From contig JBAZCF010000009.1 of the NCBI GenBank assembly GCA_041671045.1, positions 1-64,000 on the forward strand: a stretch of 64,000 bases of DNA, read 5' to 3'. The first letter of the stretch is position 1. Every line of letters begins with the position of its first letter. Both the position numbers and the translations under genes were made by a program. This stretch comes from Parachlamydiales bacterium. GTDB taxonomy: Bacteria; Chlamydiota; Chlamydiia; Chlamydiales; JABDDJ01. The notes beneath the pieces are model-generated. The model had not been told where the DNA came from. It worked only from the letters and a program-made list of their open reading frames with translations, and ran no database searches. Of this stretch, positions 8,371 through 17,800 are shown in pieces.

Positions 8371-8919
8371 ATGAAGTCAATGCACGATTACACTTTAGAA
8401 ACTGAACGCTTTGTAATGACACTAATACATGATAGCGATGCACAAGATGTCTTTACGGTGATGAACGATCGTCAAACGGCAGAAATTATCTCATTCCTAA
8501 TCTGGCCTGTGACCATGGAACAAGCCGAGAGCTGGTGCGAACGATCGATTAGAGGCTTTGCAGAGAAAAAAGAATTTCTTTTCATAGCACGATCTAAAAG
8601 CGATCATCGCCCTGTGGGATGCATTTCTCTTCACGGAACGAATGAGCCGAATATTGCAGAAGTGGGTTATATGGTAACTAAGGATTGCCAAGGCCAAGGG
8701 TGCGCAACTGAGATGCTTAAAGCCATTATCCCTTTCGCCTTTCGACTGTCGAGAGTCTCTTTCCTGCGCGCAACAGCAGCTTTTGAAAATGAGGTCTCCT
8801 CGCATATATTGAAAAAGCAAGGCTTTGTCCTTATAGGTAAAAGAGACCTTCCTACTGCAAAAGATACAATCCTTCATTGTCATTTATACGAATATGCCCA
8901 ATCACCTGTTCAAGAATAA
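8371..8919 (+). CDS. GNAT-family N-acetyltransferase (RimJ/RimL-like)
   Basis: 182 residues. The N-terminal pattern LETERFVMTLIHDSDAQDVF, a central GCISLHGTNEPNIAEVGYMV strand pair and the acetyl-CoA loop QGQGCATEM (around residue 113) are typical of the RimJ/RimL branch. That branch acetylates protein N-termini or small molecules. The C-terminal block ENEVSSHILKKQGFVLIGKR is the usual GNAT motif B. The substrate is unknown. The gene runs divergently from yciH, with 50 bases between them. Confidence 0.85.
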   Translation: MKSMHDYTLETERFVMTLIHDSDAQDVFTVMNDRQTAEIISFLIWPVTMEQAESWCERSIRGFAEKKEFLFIARSKSDHRPVGCISLHGTNEPNIAEVGYMVTKDCQGQGCATEMLKAIIPFAFRLSRVSFLRATAAFENEVSSHILKKQGFVLIGKRDLPTAKDTILHCHLYEYAQSPVQE

Positions 8920-8924
8920 CTCTT

Positions 8925-8961
8925 AGTTTGTTAAGTTAAAAAAATAATAATTTAACAAACT
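8925..8961. repeat. AT-rich inverted repeat between acetyltransferase and ZIP-like gene
   Basis: AGTTTGTTAA at 8925-8934 pairs with TTAACAAACT at 8952-8961, and a few more A-T pairs extend inward. It lies between the stop of the upstream gene and the ATG at 8972. It may be a weak terminator or an operator for the membrane-protein gene. Confidence 0.45.
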
Positions 8962-8971
8962 CTTGTGGACA

Positions 8972-9709
8972 ATGGATTACTCTTTTCTTGCCTTCCTATG
9001 TATTTGTGTATTTGCCTTAGTTCATTTAAGTGCAGACAAAACAAGGCAATTTTCTTTCTTATCACACAGCCGCCTGCTTTCTACCGGCAGTGGTGTTGCT
9101 ATTGCTTATGTATTCATCGACTTACTTCCTAAGCTTTCTGAAAGTGATGTTCTCATTAAAAAGTCGATAGAACCCTTTTTTCCCTATATTGAGCATCACG
9201 TCTATATTATGGCATTACTAGGTTTTCTATTATTCTTCACTGTAGATAGATCAAAAACTCTCATCAAAAATCAGTCGGCCTATTTCTGGCTTTCGCTCTC
9301 TTCCTATTCACTGTTCAACTTCTTAGTCGGTTACGCAGTGGTCGATAAAAACAATCCCGAAGTGCAACCTCTGCTTTTATTTTCCATTGCACTGGCCCTC
9401 CACTATTTCATGAATGACTATTCCTTGACTGAAGCGCATGGAAATGCCTATCGCCATGTGGGTAGATGGATCCTTATTGTTAGTCTTTTCTTAGGCTGGC
9501 TGACCGGAATTTATTTTGTCTTATCAGAAACTGCAGTCGCCCTTATTAGTGCGTTTATCGGCGGGGGTGTGATTATGAATGTCACGCGTCATGAGCTTCC
9601 CGAAGAAAACCCTAATAGTTTAGGAGCTTTTTTAGCAGCGGCAGCGGTTTATACTATTATACTATTAAGTACATCTACACTTAAAAATATGGTTTATTCA
9701 TTTCAATAG
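8972..9709 (+). CDS. ZIP-like integral membrane protein, possible metal transporter
   Basis: A 245-residue polytopic protein with about seven or eight hydrophobic segments. ATG 8972 is preferred over the upstream TTG at 8963. The segment LHYFMNDYSLTEAH (near residue 150) and the later FIGGGVIMNVTRHELPEE recall the histidine-rich TM4/TM5 of ZIP (ZRT/IRT) metal transporters, where His, Asp and Glu form the metal path. An N-terminal segment RLLSTGSGVAIAYVFIDLLPKL also resembles ZIP proteins. Overall similarity is only moderate, so transport of zinc or iron is inferred. An inverted repeat sits just upstream and could be a regulatory site. Confidence 0.6.
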   Translation: MDYSFLAFLCICVFALVHLSADKTRQFSFLSHSRLLSTGSGVAIAYVFIDLLPKLSESDVLIKKSIEPFFPYIEHHVYIMALLGFLLFFTVDRSKTLIKNQSAYFWLSLSSYSLFNFLVGYAVVDKNNPEVQPLLLFSIALALHYFMNDYSLTEAHGNAYRHVGRWILIVSLFLGWLTGIYFVLSETAVALISAFIGGGVIMNVTRHELPEENPNSLGAFLAAAAVYTIILLSTSTLKNMVYSFQ

Positions 9710-9739
9710 TATTAACAATTGAATTTTATCGTTTAATAG

Positions 9740-9764
9740 CTTACAATTTTTAAAATTTTGTAAG
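9740..9764 (+). promoter_or_regulatory. Small hairpin overlapping the ribosome site of 9774
   Basis: CTTACAA at 9740-9746 pairs with TTGTAAG at 9758-9764. The 3' arm contains the AAGG that would serve the ATG at 9774, so pairing could limit translation. The stem is short and AT-rich. Confidence 0.3.
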
Positions 9765-9773
9765 GTGTATCTC

Positions 9774-10589
9774 ATGAAAATCCATTGTAAAGTTCAATTA
9801 TCATCTGAATCTTTTCAAGCAACCACTATAGACATCGAAGAAGAAGCGGCGAATGCGCACTGGGAAAAAGGTCTTCCTTACTATATCGTGCATGTTCGAG
9901 ATAAGTCAGATTCTACTTCTCGCTTCTTGGATATGCATGCTTTCTTTGAGACTACAAAAACTCTAAGAAATAGTGAGTCTTCATCGCAGGAAAGGTGGTT
10001 TTTCAGGCTCCATCACTACGGAAGATCTTTTACAGAAAAGACCTTTGAGCACACAAACTGGGAAGAATGCGTTAAAGATTATGTTATCTTTAAGATTGCC
10101 AACTCCCTTTGCATTGCCCGCCCAAGCTCACATCACAGAAATAAATTAAAGAGGGCCCGGAACTTTATTAATCGCCTACCGCATGAAGGTCAATTAATGC
10201 AACAAGCCAATTATAGCGGCATGTTCACTTGCGTTAAAGTACATGACGCATTTAATTTTGTACTGTTAGACATCCTCTTTGACAGCCATATGGCTCAAAA
10301 AGCGCGCCCTCCTTATTATGAGCATCAAAAAAGCGTCGGCGCACATATCTCTGTCATCCATGACTATGAAAGGACATTTCATCATGTTATTTCCGAAAAG
10401 ACGATTCGCTTTACTCCCGGTGAATTGAAATTCTTACGCAATGGCATTGACCTGATGATTTTTCTAGAAGTTGAATGTGAAGAATTATCTGAAATCCGCG
10501 AGGAGAATGGCTTAGATAAACTGATTCGTGGACATCCTTTTCATATTGCAATTGGATATCTTGATGAATATTACGAAGGTAAAACATGA
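9774..10589 (+). CDS. Hypothetical protein, first gene of a two-gene unit
   Basis: 271 residues counted from ATG 9774, which has AAGGTG nine bases upstream; an earlier GTG start at 9765 lacks a ribosome site. I do not recognise the family. The protein is soluble, without a signal peptide or membrane span, and rich in His and aromatic residues. The middle holds a basic stretch (SSHHRNKLKRARNF) and the end is acidic (FLEVECEELSEIREENGL). Its TGA overlaps the ATG of the next gene by four bases, so the two are translationally coupled. The partner is lipase-like, so this protein may be an accessory or chaperone. That is inference only. Confidence 0.7.
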   Translation: MKIHCKVQLSSESFQATTIDIEEEAANAHWEKGLPYYIVHVRDKSDSTSRFLDMHAFFETTKTLRNSESSSQERWFFRLHHYGRSFTEKTFEHTNWEECVKDYVIFKIANSLCIARPSSHHRNKLKRARNFINRLPHEGQLMQQANYSGMFTCVKVHDAFNFVLLDILFDSHMAQKARPPYYEHQKSVGAHISVIHDYERTFHHVISEKTIRFTPGELKFLRNGIDLMIFLEVECEELSEIREENGLDKLIRGHPFHIAIGYLDEYYEGKT

Positions 10590-12112
10590 TTCCCTCCAGC
10601 CTAATTTCCGCTATCGCCTCTGAACTGAAGGATGCTCCTGAAACTGCGGCAATTACTATTACAAAGAACAGCCACGGCTATAAAGTCGAGCGATATGATA
10701 CAACTCCCCCTGCTGAAAGCGTCTCACGGTCCATTGAGTATTTAAAAGAATGCTTTGGGGTAGAACGTCTCCAACGTATCTGCAAGAAACCCGATATTTC
10801 ATTAAATGCTTCTGAAATAGAATCTAATACACTCATTCTTACTAAAACGGTGATGCGTAATATCCTCATCGGAGTGGGCGATGTTCAAAAAGCGGATTAT
10901 GATGAAGTTGCACAGTTGCCACCCACAGAAAGACATCAACGCTTATTTCCTTTTGCATCCTCTATGAAATCACTTACAGATGCTCTGCTAGGAGCAGCCC
11001 CTAAGATCAGCGATTTCTTCATCGATAGGGCTAGTTCTTCTGGAAAAGGCATTAAAGGCCTCATTGAAAGGATATTCCTTTCGTTAAATCTCCAGTTAAA
11101 CTTAAACAGAAACCAGGACAACCTGCAAAAAAACGACTACATTATTGCAGAAACCATCACCTCGCAATTAGCAGACCGCGAATGGCAGGAAAAGTCACTA
11201 ATCCAATTGGGTACCGCAACCCAGCCAAAATATTACTACGTGGATAAGGTATTGATTAAAGGAGGAGCTTACATTTCCATACTCAAAGATGTGGATGGCA
11301 CGGAACCTCCTAAGATTATTTGTAGAGGAACCGCTGCTAGGCCAAGTTCTACCGATGCGATAAATTCCCTACTCAATGATTTATTGATCGAAATCGGTAT
11401 GAAAGGTGTGAAGGCTGTCTGGCCTGAGCTGGTGGAATACCTTAACGCTAACGAGATAAAGTCTGTTGAACTCTATGGGAAAAGTATGGGCGGCGCCCAA
11501 GCACTGGCCTTAAGTGTCTTGCTTGAAGGTGTTCTAAACGTTCATGTGGACTGTCTTACAACTTACTGTTCCGTACAAGCAGGCTATGCTGTAGAAATTT
11601 TCAATCGCGAAATCTTAGGCAAGCGCACTGAACAGGATCCCTTTCAAATCGTCGTCCTAAGAAACGGCGGTAAAGAAAACGAAACAGACAATGTTCCTAT
11701 TGTGGGAGGACTCCACCTAGGGGCTGATGCACCGCAAAACAAATGTAATGTCAGTGTCGTTTATCTCCAACAGGGTCAAGAAGGCGAACAGGTTGACGTT
11801 TTACCTCTAGAGATGGGTATCTTTAGTAGAATCTTTAGATTTTTTAAATCTTTTCCGGGCCCGCATTGCCGCCAATCCACATTAGATAACTTTAATTTTA
11901 AGAAATTAGAACCCGCAGAAGCACAGCAACATTTACGTGTAGGTCTTATTTTTGAGAAATGCCGATTATTTTTAGCGTATGCTATCCATTTACTCACCTT
12001 TACTCTATTTAATGGGCAGTTTTTTTCTGAATTTTATTCAGAACAAAAAGCGATGGCATCTTCTAAAGTAACGTCTGGTATCTCTCCAGTTGAATTTGTA
12101 TCTCCCACTTAA
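10586..12112 (+). CDS. Class-3-lipase-like alpha/beta hydrolase, 508 residues
   Basis: The N-terminal 240 residues are not recognisable. From residue 243 comes KIICRGTAARPSSTDAIN, matching the F-RGT element of class 3 lipases. The nucleophile elbow GKSMGGAQALAL follows, with its serine near residue 300 (family form GHSLGGA). A His in GPHC near residue 425 could complete the triad. There is no clear signal peptide. A hydrophobic stretch near residue 465 (LFLAYAIHLLTFTLF) may contact membrane. Coupled to the preceding gene by a four-base overlap, it ends before a bidirectional terminator. It is a possible effector or phospholipase; its substrate is unknown. Confidence 0.65.
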   Translation: MIPSSLISAIASELKDAPETAAITITKNSHGYKVERYDTTPPAESVSRSIEYLKECFGVERLQRICKKPDISLNASEIESNTLILTKTVMRNILIGVGDVQKADYDEVAQLPPTERHQRLFPFASSMKSLTDALLGAAPKISDFFIDRASSSGKGIKGLIERIFLSLNLQLNLNRNQDNLQKNDYIIAETITSQLADREWQEKSLIQLGTATQPKYYYVDKVLIKGGAYISILKDVDGTEPPKIICRGTAARPSSTDAINSLLNDLLIEIGMKGVKAVWPELVEYLNANEIKSVELYGKSMGGAQALALSVLLEGVLNVHVDCLTTYCSVQAGYAVEIFNREILGKRTEQDPFQIVVLRNGGKENETDNVPIVGGLHLGADAPQNKCNVSVVYLQQGQEGEQVDVLPLEMGIFSRIFRFFKSFPGPHCRQSTLDNFNFKKLEPAEAQQHLRVGLIFEKCRLFLAYAIHLLTFTLFNGQFFSEFYSEQKAMASSKVTSGISPVEFVSPT

Positions 12113-12120
12113 ATCATAGA

Positions 12121-12151
12121 ATGAAAGTACGGTAGAATACCGTACTTTCAT
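12121..12151. terminator. Bidirectional hairpin between convergent genes
   Basis: A 14-bp perfect stem (12121-12134 with 12138-12151) and a 3-base loop lie between two converging genes. There is no long T run on either side, so its efficiency is uncertain. Confidence 0.6.
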
Positions 12152-12157
12152 AATTCC

Positions 12158-13327
12158 TTAGGTAAATGAGGAACCTAATAAGTAATTAGTATTCGATAAA
12201 GACCTATACAGTTCTTTTTTAAACTCATTGCTAAGAGCCAGATTCACAATCGTTTCTATATCTTCAGGGTTCTCTGCAATTAGAAGATCCATAAGTTTTT
12301 TTGTGACAGGTGTTAATTGATTGTATCTTTTCCGCTCTGTAAGATGTCTATCAGCAACTTCCAAACTATCCACCGATTTATCTTTCGTACAATAATAATC
12401 TATTCTGTCGATTTTTCTGCTCATCACTTCATAAATAACGCTAGCGAAGGAATACCTTGTTAAAAGCTTTAAACAGAGCCTTTGTTCTTTATTTGTCTTC
12501 GCTAACTTGATTTTTTCAGCTAATCCCGCATGCAGGTAATTGCCGGAATAGCTTATTTGCCCCGATTCGCATAACTCATCATTCTGTGGAGGCAAAGGTC
12601 TTAATCCCCTGAAATCTACAAGCAGAAGGCGAAGGTCATTTAATACAAAACTATCACAATTAACAGTTACATTGGCAATTTCTGCTGCTTCCAAAGCATA
12701 AAGAACTCCAAAAAAGTCGAGAATAACCTTATAGGCTTCCTGATTACTAACATTAAATGGGGCATCAGGATCGAAGTGTTTAATTAAGGGGTCTCCAGCT
12801 TTGTTAAAAATAAATGCAGCTTTATTTTCAATTGTTAGAACTGCTCTAGGCTGTTGAAAGGGAATATGATCGCCACAAAGACGTTTTATTTCTTCTTTTA
12901 TTGGATCTGAAATTTTTTCCATCAACTTCGAAGCAATACCACTATTCGTTAAAATAACTTCACTTTTATTTTCATGACCTAAACAAACAACAGATTTACT
13001 GCCGTTATGTAATTCAATGCAGGAATGAAATACTAACTGGGGTGTTGTTGTTTTTTTATTAGAAACTTTTAAGATTTCCAAAGCAAGCGTACCATCTTCT
13101 TTTTTATTCAAACGTGCGTATAACTTTGATACTTTGATTAAACCTGTTTTTTTTACTAAAATATATTCGTCAGAATATTCTTCAGGACGGGCTGTAATCA
13201 ATGTCAGTGCATCTTTAGCTAGTTTAGTATATTTTTTAATTTTATTCTTATCTTGAATGGATGAAGTGAACCCATTCAAAATATTAATTTGTGTTTCATT
13301 ACTAATATTAAAACCAATAGCAGCCAT
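12158..13327 (-). CDS. Pseudokinase-like protein
   Basis: 389 residues, no signal peptide or membrane span. The C-terminal half follows the order of a protein-kinase C-lobe: ALEAAEIANVTVNCDSFVLN where kinases have HxDLKPxNILL, then LLLVDFRGL (238-242) for the DFG strand, SGNYLHAGL (261-269) in the activation-segment position, and YSFASVIYEVMSRKI (292-306) like the WSFGVVLYEL helix. The catalytic His-Arg-Asp is replaced by Asn-Val-Thr (219-221), so phosphotransfer is unlikely. This assignment rests on pattern only. ATG 13327 has a strong AAAGGAGG site and a good promoter at 13363-13391. It could be a host-directed binding protein. Confidence 0.55.
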   Translation of the reverse strand: MAAIGFNISNETQINILNGFTSSIQDKNKIKKYTKLAKDALTLITARPEEYSDEYILVKKTGLIKVSKLYARLNKKEDGTLALEILKVSNKKTTTPQLVFHSCIELHNGSKSVVCLGHENKSEVILTNSGIASKLMEKISDPIKEEIKRLCGDHIPFQQPRAVLTIENKAAFIFNKAGDPLIKHFDPDAPFNVSNQEAYKVILDFFGVLYALEAAEIANVTVNCDSFVLNDLRLLLVDFRGLRPLPPQNDELCESGQISYSGNYLHAGLAEKIKLAKTNKEQRLCLKLLTRYSFASVIYEVMSRKIDRIDYYCTKDKSVDSLEVADRHLTERKRYNQLTPVTKKLMDLLIAENPEDIETIVNLALSNEFKKELYRSLSNTNYLLGSSFT

Positions 13328-13362
13328 AGCAAACCTCCTTTAATTATTAAAAAACCAAATTC

Positions 13363-13391
13363 AGTATACATCTAAATATAAATTAAAACAA
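13363..13391 (-). promoter_or_regulatory. Sigma-70-type promoter for the pseudokinase-like gene
   Basis: TTGTTT (13391-13386), a 17-bp spacer and TATACT (13368-13363), all on the minus strand. The start would be about 30 bases before the ATG at 13327. Confidence 0.6.
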
Positions 13392-13455
13392 ATAAAATTA
13401 ATTTAATTTAACAAATAAGCGTATCAACACTTAAAAAAAAATGGAAAGTAAACTT

Positions 13456-13484
13456 TTGTAAATTATCACGATAATAGCTAGACT
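13456..13484 (+). promoter_or_regulatory. Sigma-70-type promoter for ogt
   Basis: TTGTAA (13456-13461), a 17-bp spacer and TAGACT (13479-13484). ATG 13514 follows with AGGAAG just upstream. Confidence 0.5.
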
Positions 13485-13513
13485 ACTTCCAAACTTTTAC
13501 TAGGAAGATTAAC

Positions 13514-14014
13514 ATGACTTCATCTGACCTTTATTTCAAAGAAATCCCTTCACCCGTCGGGACGCTCAAACTCGTGGCAAATGACCAATCCCTTATCGCC
13601 ATCCTTTGGGAAAACGATGATCCCATGCGCGTTGAGTTGGATGAGATGACGCAAAATGAAAAACATCCGATGCTGCTTAAAACAGAAGTGCAATTGAATG
13701 AATACTTTGCCGGCACACGGACAGCCTTCGACCTACCCTTCGAATGCATGGGAACAGAATTCCAAATCCAAGTATGGTCCACATTATACCAAGTACCCTT
13801 TGGCACCCTCCAGTCCTATGAAGATATCGCCATCCAAATTGGACGCCCTAAAGCAGTACGAGCAGTGGGAACAGCCGTAGGTAAAAACCCCTTATCTATT
13901 ATTGTTCCCTGCCATAGAATTGTCAGAAAGGATGGTCTTTTAACAGGTTTTGCAGGAAGCATTGAAGTCAAAGAAGCCTTGCTTGCCCACGAGAAAATAA
14001 GCTTTAAAAAATAA
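13514..14014 (+). CDS. ogt: Methylated-DNA-protein-cysteine methyltransferase
   Basis: 166 residues. This suicide enzyme removes O6-alkyl groups from guanine by transferring them to its own cysteine. The active-site block IIVPCHRIVRKDG (Cys near residue 132) is complete. The helix-turn-helix segment GTLQSYEDIAIQIGRPKAVRAVGTAVGKNP is also typical. The N-terminal ribonuclease-like domain is short but present. An AGGAAG site lies just before the ATG. It stands alone between a divergent gene and an outer-membrane-protein gene. Confidence 0.95.
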   Translation: MTSSDLYFKEIPSPVGTLKLVANDQSLIAILWENDDPMRVELDEMTQNEKHPMLLKTEVQLNEYFAGTRTAFDLPFECMGTEFQIQVWSTLYQVPFGTLQSYEDIAIQIGRPKAVRAVGTAVGKNPLSIIVPCHRIVRKDGLLTGFAGSIEVKEALLAHEKISFKK

Positions 14015-14067
14015 AGTTTTTACAATATATAGACTCCCAGCGCTATAACACTAATGATGGGAGCTCT

Positions 14068-14730
14068 ATGCATAAGGTACTAACTTTACTTCTATTTTTT
14101 GCCTGCACTTTTTCTACAGTGTATGCTCAAGGCAACTATGATGAAGACTGCTGCATAGAAAACCCTGCTTGCGATCCCTGCAATTCCTTTTGGACTGACG
14201 GCTGGTCCATTGAAGGCCGTGGTGCCGCCTTTATTCCACTTTCGAATAGATTTAAGAACGTTTACGGTGATGTTTTACCCGAAATCCAAATTGAAATTAA
14301 TAAGAACATCTATTGTGACTGGTCCATATGGGCCAACGTGGGATATTTATGGAAAAATGGCCACTCTATTGGGTTAGACAACAAAACCCGTTTTGAAATG
14401 GCTCCCATTAGCTTGGGAATTAAGTACTATTACACCATCAATGATTGTTGGAAAGCTTACCTAGGTGTGGGAGCTGTATATTCATTATTGCATATCCATG
14501 ACGACTCCTCCTTTGTTCAAAGAAATGTCACCAAAAATGAATTCGGCGGTGTGGTGAAACTAGGTGCAAATTATGACATCAACTGCAACCTGTATTTAGA
14601 TATTTTCGGCGACTTTAGATTCCAGGAATTTTGTTTCCACAGTTCATCAGAAGCTAGTGTAACACGTAATAATGCCAATCTGAATGGCTTCATTCTAGGC
14701 GTAGGCCTGGGATGGAAATTTGGCCTGTAA
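14068..14730 (+). CDS. Outer-membrane beta-barrel protein, about 220 residues
   Basis: The protein opens with a signal peptide (MHKVLTLLLFFACTFSTVYA, cleavage before QGN). The mature part starts with a Cys-rich stretch (CCIENPACDPC) and continues as alternating hydrophobic strands ending in VGLGWKFGL, like a small OmpX/OmpW-type barrel. Cysteines early in the mature chain suggest disulphide links, as in chlamydial envelope proteins. The ribosome site GGGAG at 14056-14060 could pair with CTCCC near 14035, so translation may be structure-sensitive. The specific function is unknown. Confidence 0.7.
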   Translation: MHKVLTLLLFFACTFSTVYAQGNYDEDCCIENPACDPCNSFWTDGWSIEGRGAAFIPLSNRFKNVYGDVLPEIQIEINKNIYCDWSIWANVGYLWKNGHSIGLDNKTRFEMAPISLGIKYYYTINDCWKAYLGVGAVYSLLHIHDDSSFVQRNVTKNEFGGVVKLGANYDINCNLYLDIFGDFRFQEFCFHSSSEASVTRNNANLNGFILGVGLGWKFGL

Positions 14731-14744
14731 TTCACCCTAATTCT

Positions 14745-14800
14745 ATTTTGCGAAGCGAAACGTTCCTAGTATTGGAGTGCTGCAACTTGTCGAGGACACG
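14745..14800. repeat. Intergenic hairpin repeat, copy A
   Basis: It reads ATTTTGCGAAGCGAAACG, then CCTAGTATTGGAGTGC and CTTGTCGAGGA. The order matches copy B (45761-45820, inverted) and copy C (49879-49938). It lies between converging genes and may act as a terminator. Confidence 0.5.
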
Positions 14801-14802
14801 TT

Positions 14803-17800
14803 TTAATCAGCCAACCCAGTTGACGGACTATAGCTGCGTGGGTCCACAGGTACCGCTTGAGGAATAATAAAGTTTGCTATTTCTTTACTTGAAGAAGACA
14901 TCTTTGGTATTTTAGATACAATATTCTCAACAGTAGTCACCACATTATCTCTTCCTACACCATGAATTAAAGGCTGCGCCCATTCTGCTACGCTTCCTTC
15001 TTCCATTGGGAAGTAGAGCTTTTCTGAAGTAATTTCTTTAGAGGCAGAGTTGAATTTCAATATTCCCATCTCCATAAGCATTAAAGCTAAATATTTAGGA
15101 TTAGGTTTGCCATTGCCATCCTCTAAAAACAGGTTGGCATCACTCAAAGAAAAATCTTTTTCTAGTTCATTCGCATCAATTTTACTTTGAATAAATTCCT
15201 TCCACCAATCACTGTAATGTTGTGGGGTGTAATAAGTGTGCATCGCATCTGTTACTTCAGCTAGGATCTTATCACTTGTATACCGTAAATTTGCCGAATT
15301 GAAGATCGCTTCCAGTCCAATAAATAAGATTCTGTTTAAGAGATCAAAATACGATCTAAAGTTGTACAATATTTCTTTAGTAACAATAAACACTATCTTC
15401 AATGCCTTAAATGCGATCAAGGCACAAAATTGGATCTTTGATAAAATACTGTTATTTAAAAGATCGCCCCCCGTAAGGTCTGAAATAACTATTGTCTTTT
15501 CAAAAACCTCTTTTATTACTGTCATACTAGGTTTTAATTCTTCGACAAGTTTAGTTATTCCCTCTAAAAGATCTTTTGAGAAAGAAATATACTGCTTTGA
15601 ACCTTCAATATGGATAGCAGATTTTGCTGACCAAAACGCATATCGATATTGAGGAAGAAAAATACGAGCGGCCAAAACTTTTATTGGATTGATCTGAACC
15701 GTTTGGTCCGTTGTCAAAGAGGTAGAGCTTGTCCCTGTATCGGGTCCGATGAGAGACATTGCTGTGTTATAGTCATGCAAATCGATATTACCATCCTTTT
15801 TTACGGATGGTAATAAGTTAGACGCAACAGTATTCAATATATTGCTAGGGGAGAGCTTTCTAACTTCACTATAAATTGCCTGGTTCACACCTTTTCTTTG
15901 TTGGAAGAGCATGTGTATAATTCTTGTTTGCAAACTTGTTACAGGAGTTTCTTTTTCAATAAACAAGTTTGAAAAGCAGTTTTCAATGGCCGCTTCAATC
16001 CCTGTGACACAGTAGTCGCCACCTTCACAAAACAGTGGAATAATGATTTCATCTTTACGTTGTTTATACCGGTCTTTTTCCTCTAAGGATTCACTTTGGG
16101 TAATCTTGGAATCTAGTAAATCTAAATAGGCAATGATTTGTTTAGCTTTGTCGATTGTCTCATCAAATTTCGACATATTTCCGGGTGCTTTCGTATCGCC
16201 GGATAGATCAGACACCAATTTGTTCATTTGAGCTTTGGCGAATTGTTGGATGATTGGAATCCAATCTAAATAATTGCTAGGATCTTTCTCATGAAAACGG
16301 AAAGCCTCCTGTTCTTCTAGATCTTCAATAACTATTTGTAAGGGTGCTTTAACACTCTCATCTTCCGAATTCCAAGCACTGTAAAGAATTTCTTTTCCTT
16401 TCCGTGTTTGAAATAACTCAACTTTTTTCGATTCAATGAAAGAAGCTTTTTCAGTGTCATCCAGATTCTGCAGGTCTTTTCGGGTGATGAAATTTAATGA
16501 GGTGAGGCAGGCTATCCAATTTTCCAGATTTCTTTTTACCAATACCTGATTATTTGGATCTCTAATCTTCTTTGCTTGAAATGTGTGGACAGCTTCATTA
16601 CCAATAATAGCCTGGACCTCTGCTAGCCTCCAGTTTTTCTTGATAAAATCTTCTCCCTCTTCCAATAACTGGTTTTTCAAGAGTTTAATATTCTCTTGAT
16701 TCTTTAAATCCCAGTGAGCATATTTTTCTTCTTTCCATAATTTAAGGACACGCTTCCAATTTTTATTTGATGCAGTATTTTCTTCTTTTATATAGTAATT
16801 AGGGGGTAAGTTTAAATAGTCTTTAAAAGTAGTAACTTTCCCTAGAGCTTCCCTTAACTCGGGAAATTTCCCCATCCTAATTTCATTCAGAAGCTCCCGC
16901 CCTTTAACTTCATCTAGAATTCTCCCTTTCATTGCTACGAGTGTACTAACCGTGATGGGCGAAGGTTCTACACCTTCCTCAAGCACCAAAAATTGCGCAA
17001 AATGTCTTGTCAAGTCCTTTCTTATGTCTATATGATCCGTCCGGAGGTCTGTATTCATCGTAGAATTGATGTGGGTAGGATTCACTAGAAGGCGGGGATC
17101 ATTTGCTTCCAAAGATTGAATTAATGATAAATCCAAAATACCTTTTGAAAGCGTAGGTTTTCCTTCCAGCTCTTCCAATGGAGGGTATTGCAATTCAATG
17201 TCTGCATTTCTTTTCTGTATCCATCTATCTAAGGGGTATTTAACTAAATTCAGTACAGGCATAGCGACTTCGTTAGCCAAAAGCAAAACACCTAAAAGCC
17301 TTAAGAAGACTGCATTGGGAGTAAGAATCAATGCTACTGCTGAAAGTGCAGGTAAATACCTTCCCATGAAGATACTCACACTTTGTGGAAGCTTATCATT
17401 TTGTTCCAGTACATTCACGGATATCATCATTAATGCGCCTGCAGCTTCAAAATAGAACCCTAGGTACAGCTTGAAAGCGCATAGGGCTATCTCAGCGATG
17501 ATGAAATCATCACTCAATTTCTTAACTACATATTTTGAAAATTTACTAACAATTGCATATTTTTCTTCACCGATCATTTCTCTGTTATATTTGTATATTA
17601 GATGGAAAAATGTTGAACTCTGGCTTTCTTCTGAGCCCTGCACATACGATCCTAAGTTTATCCCTATAGATAAAATAAATTTAGATAAGGCAACTGTAAG
17701 CACCATAGGGGCTTTGGCGACAAGACTTATATTACATCTAGAAATAACGTTTAGGGCATCTAAAGCGACTAAATTCATTAAGGATGAAATATGCCATCCA

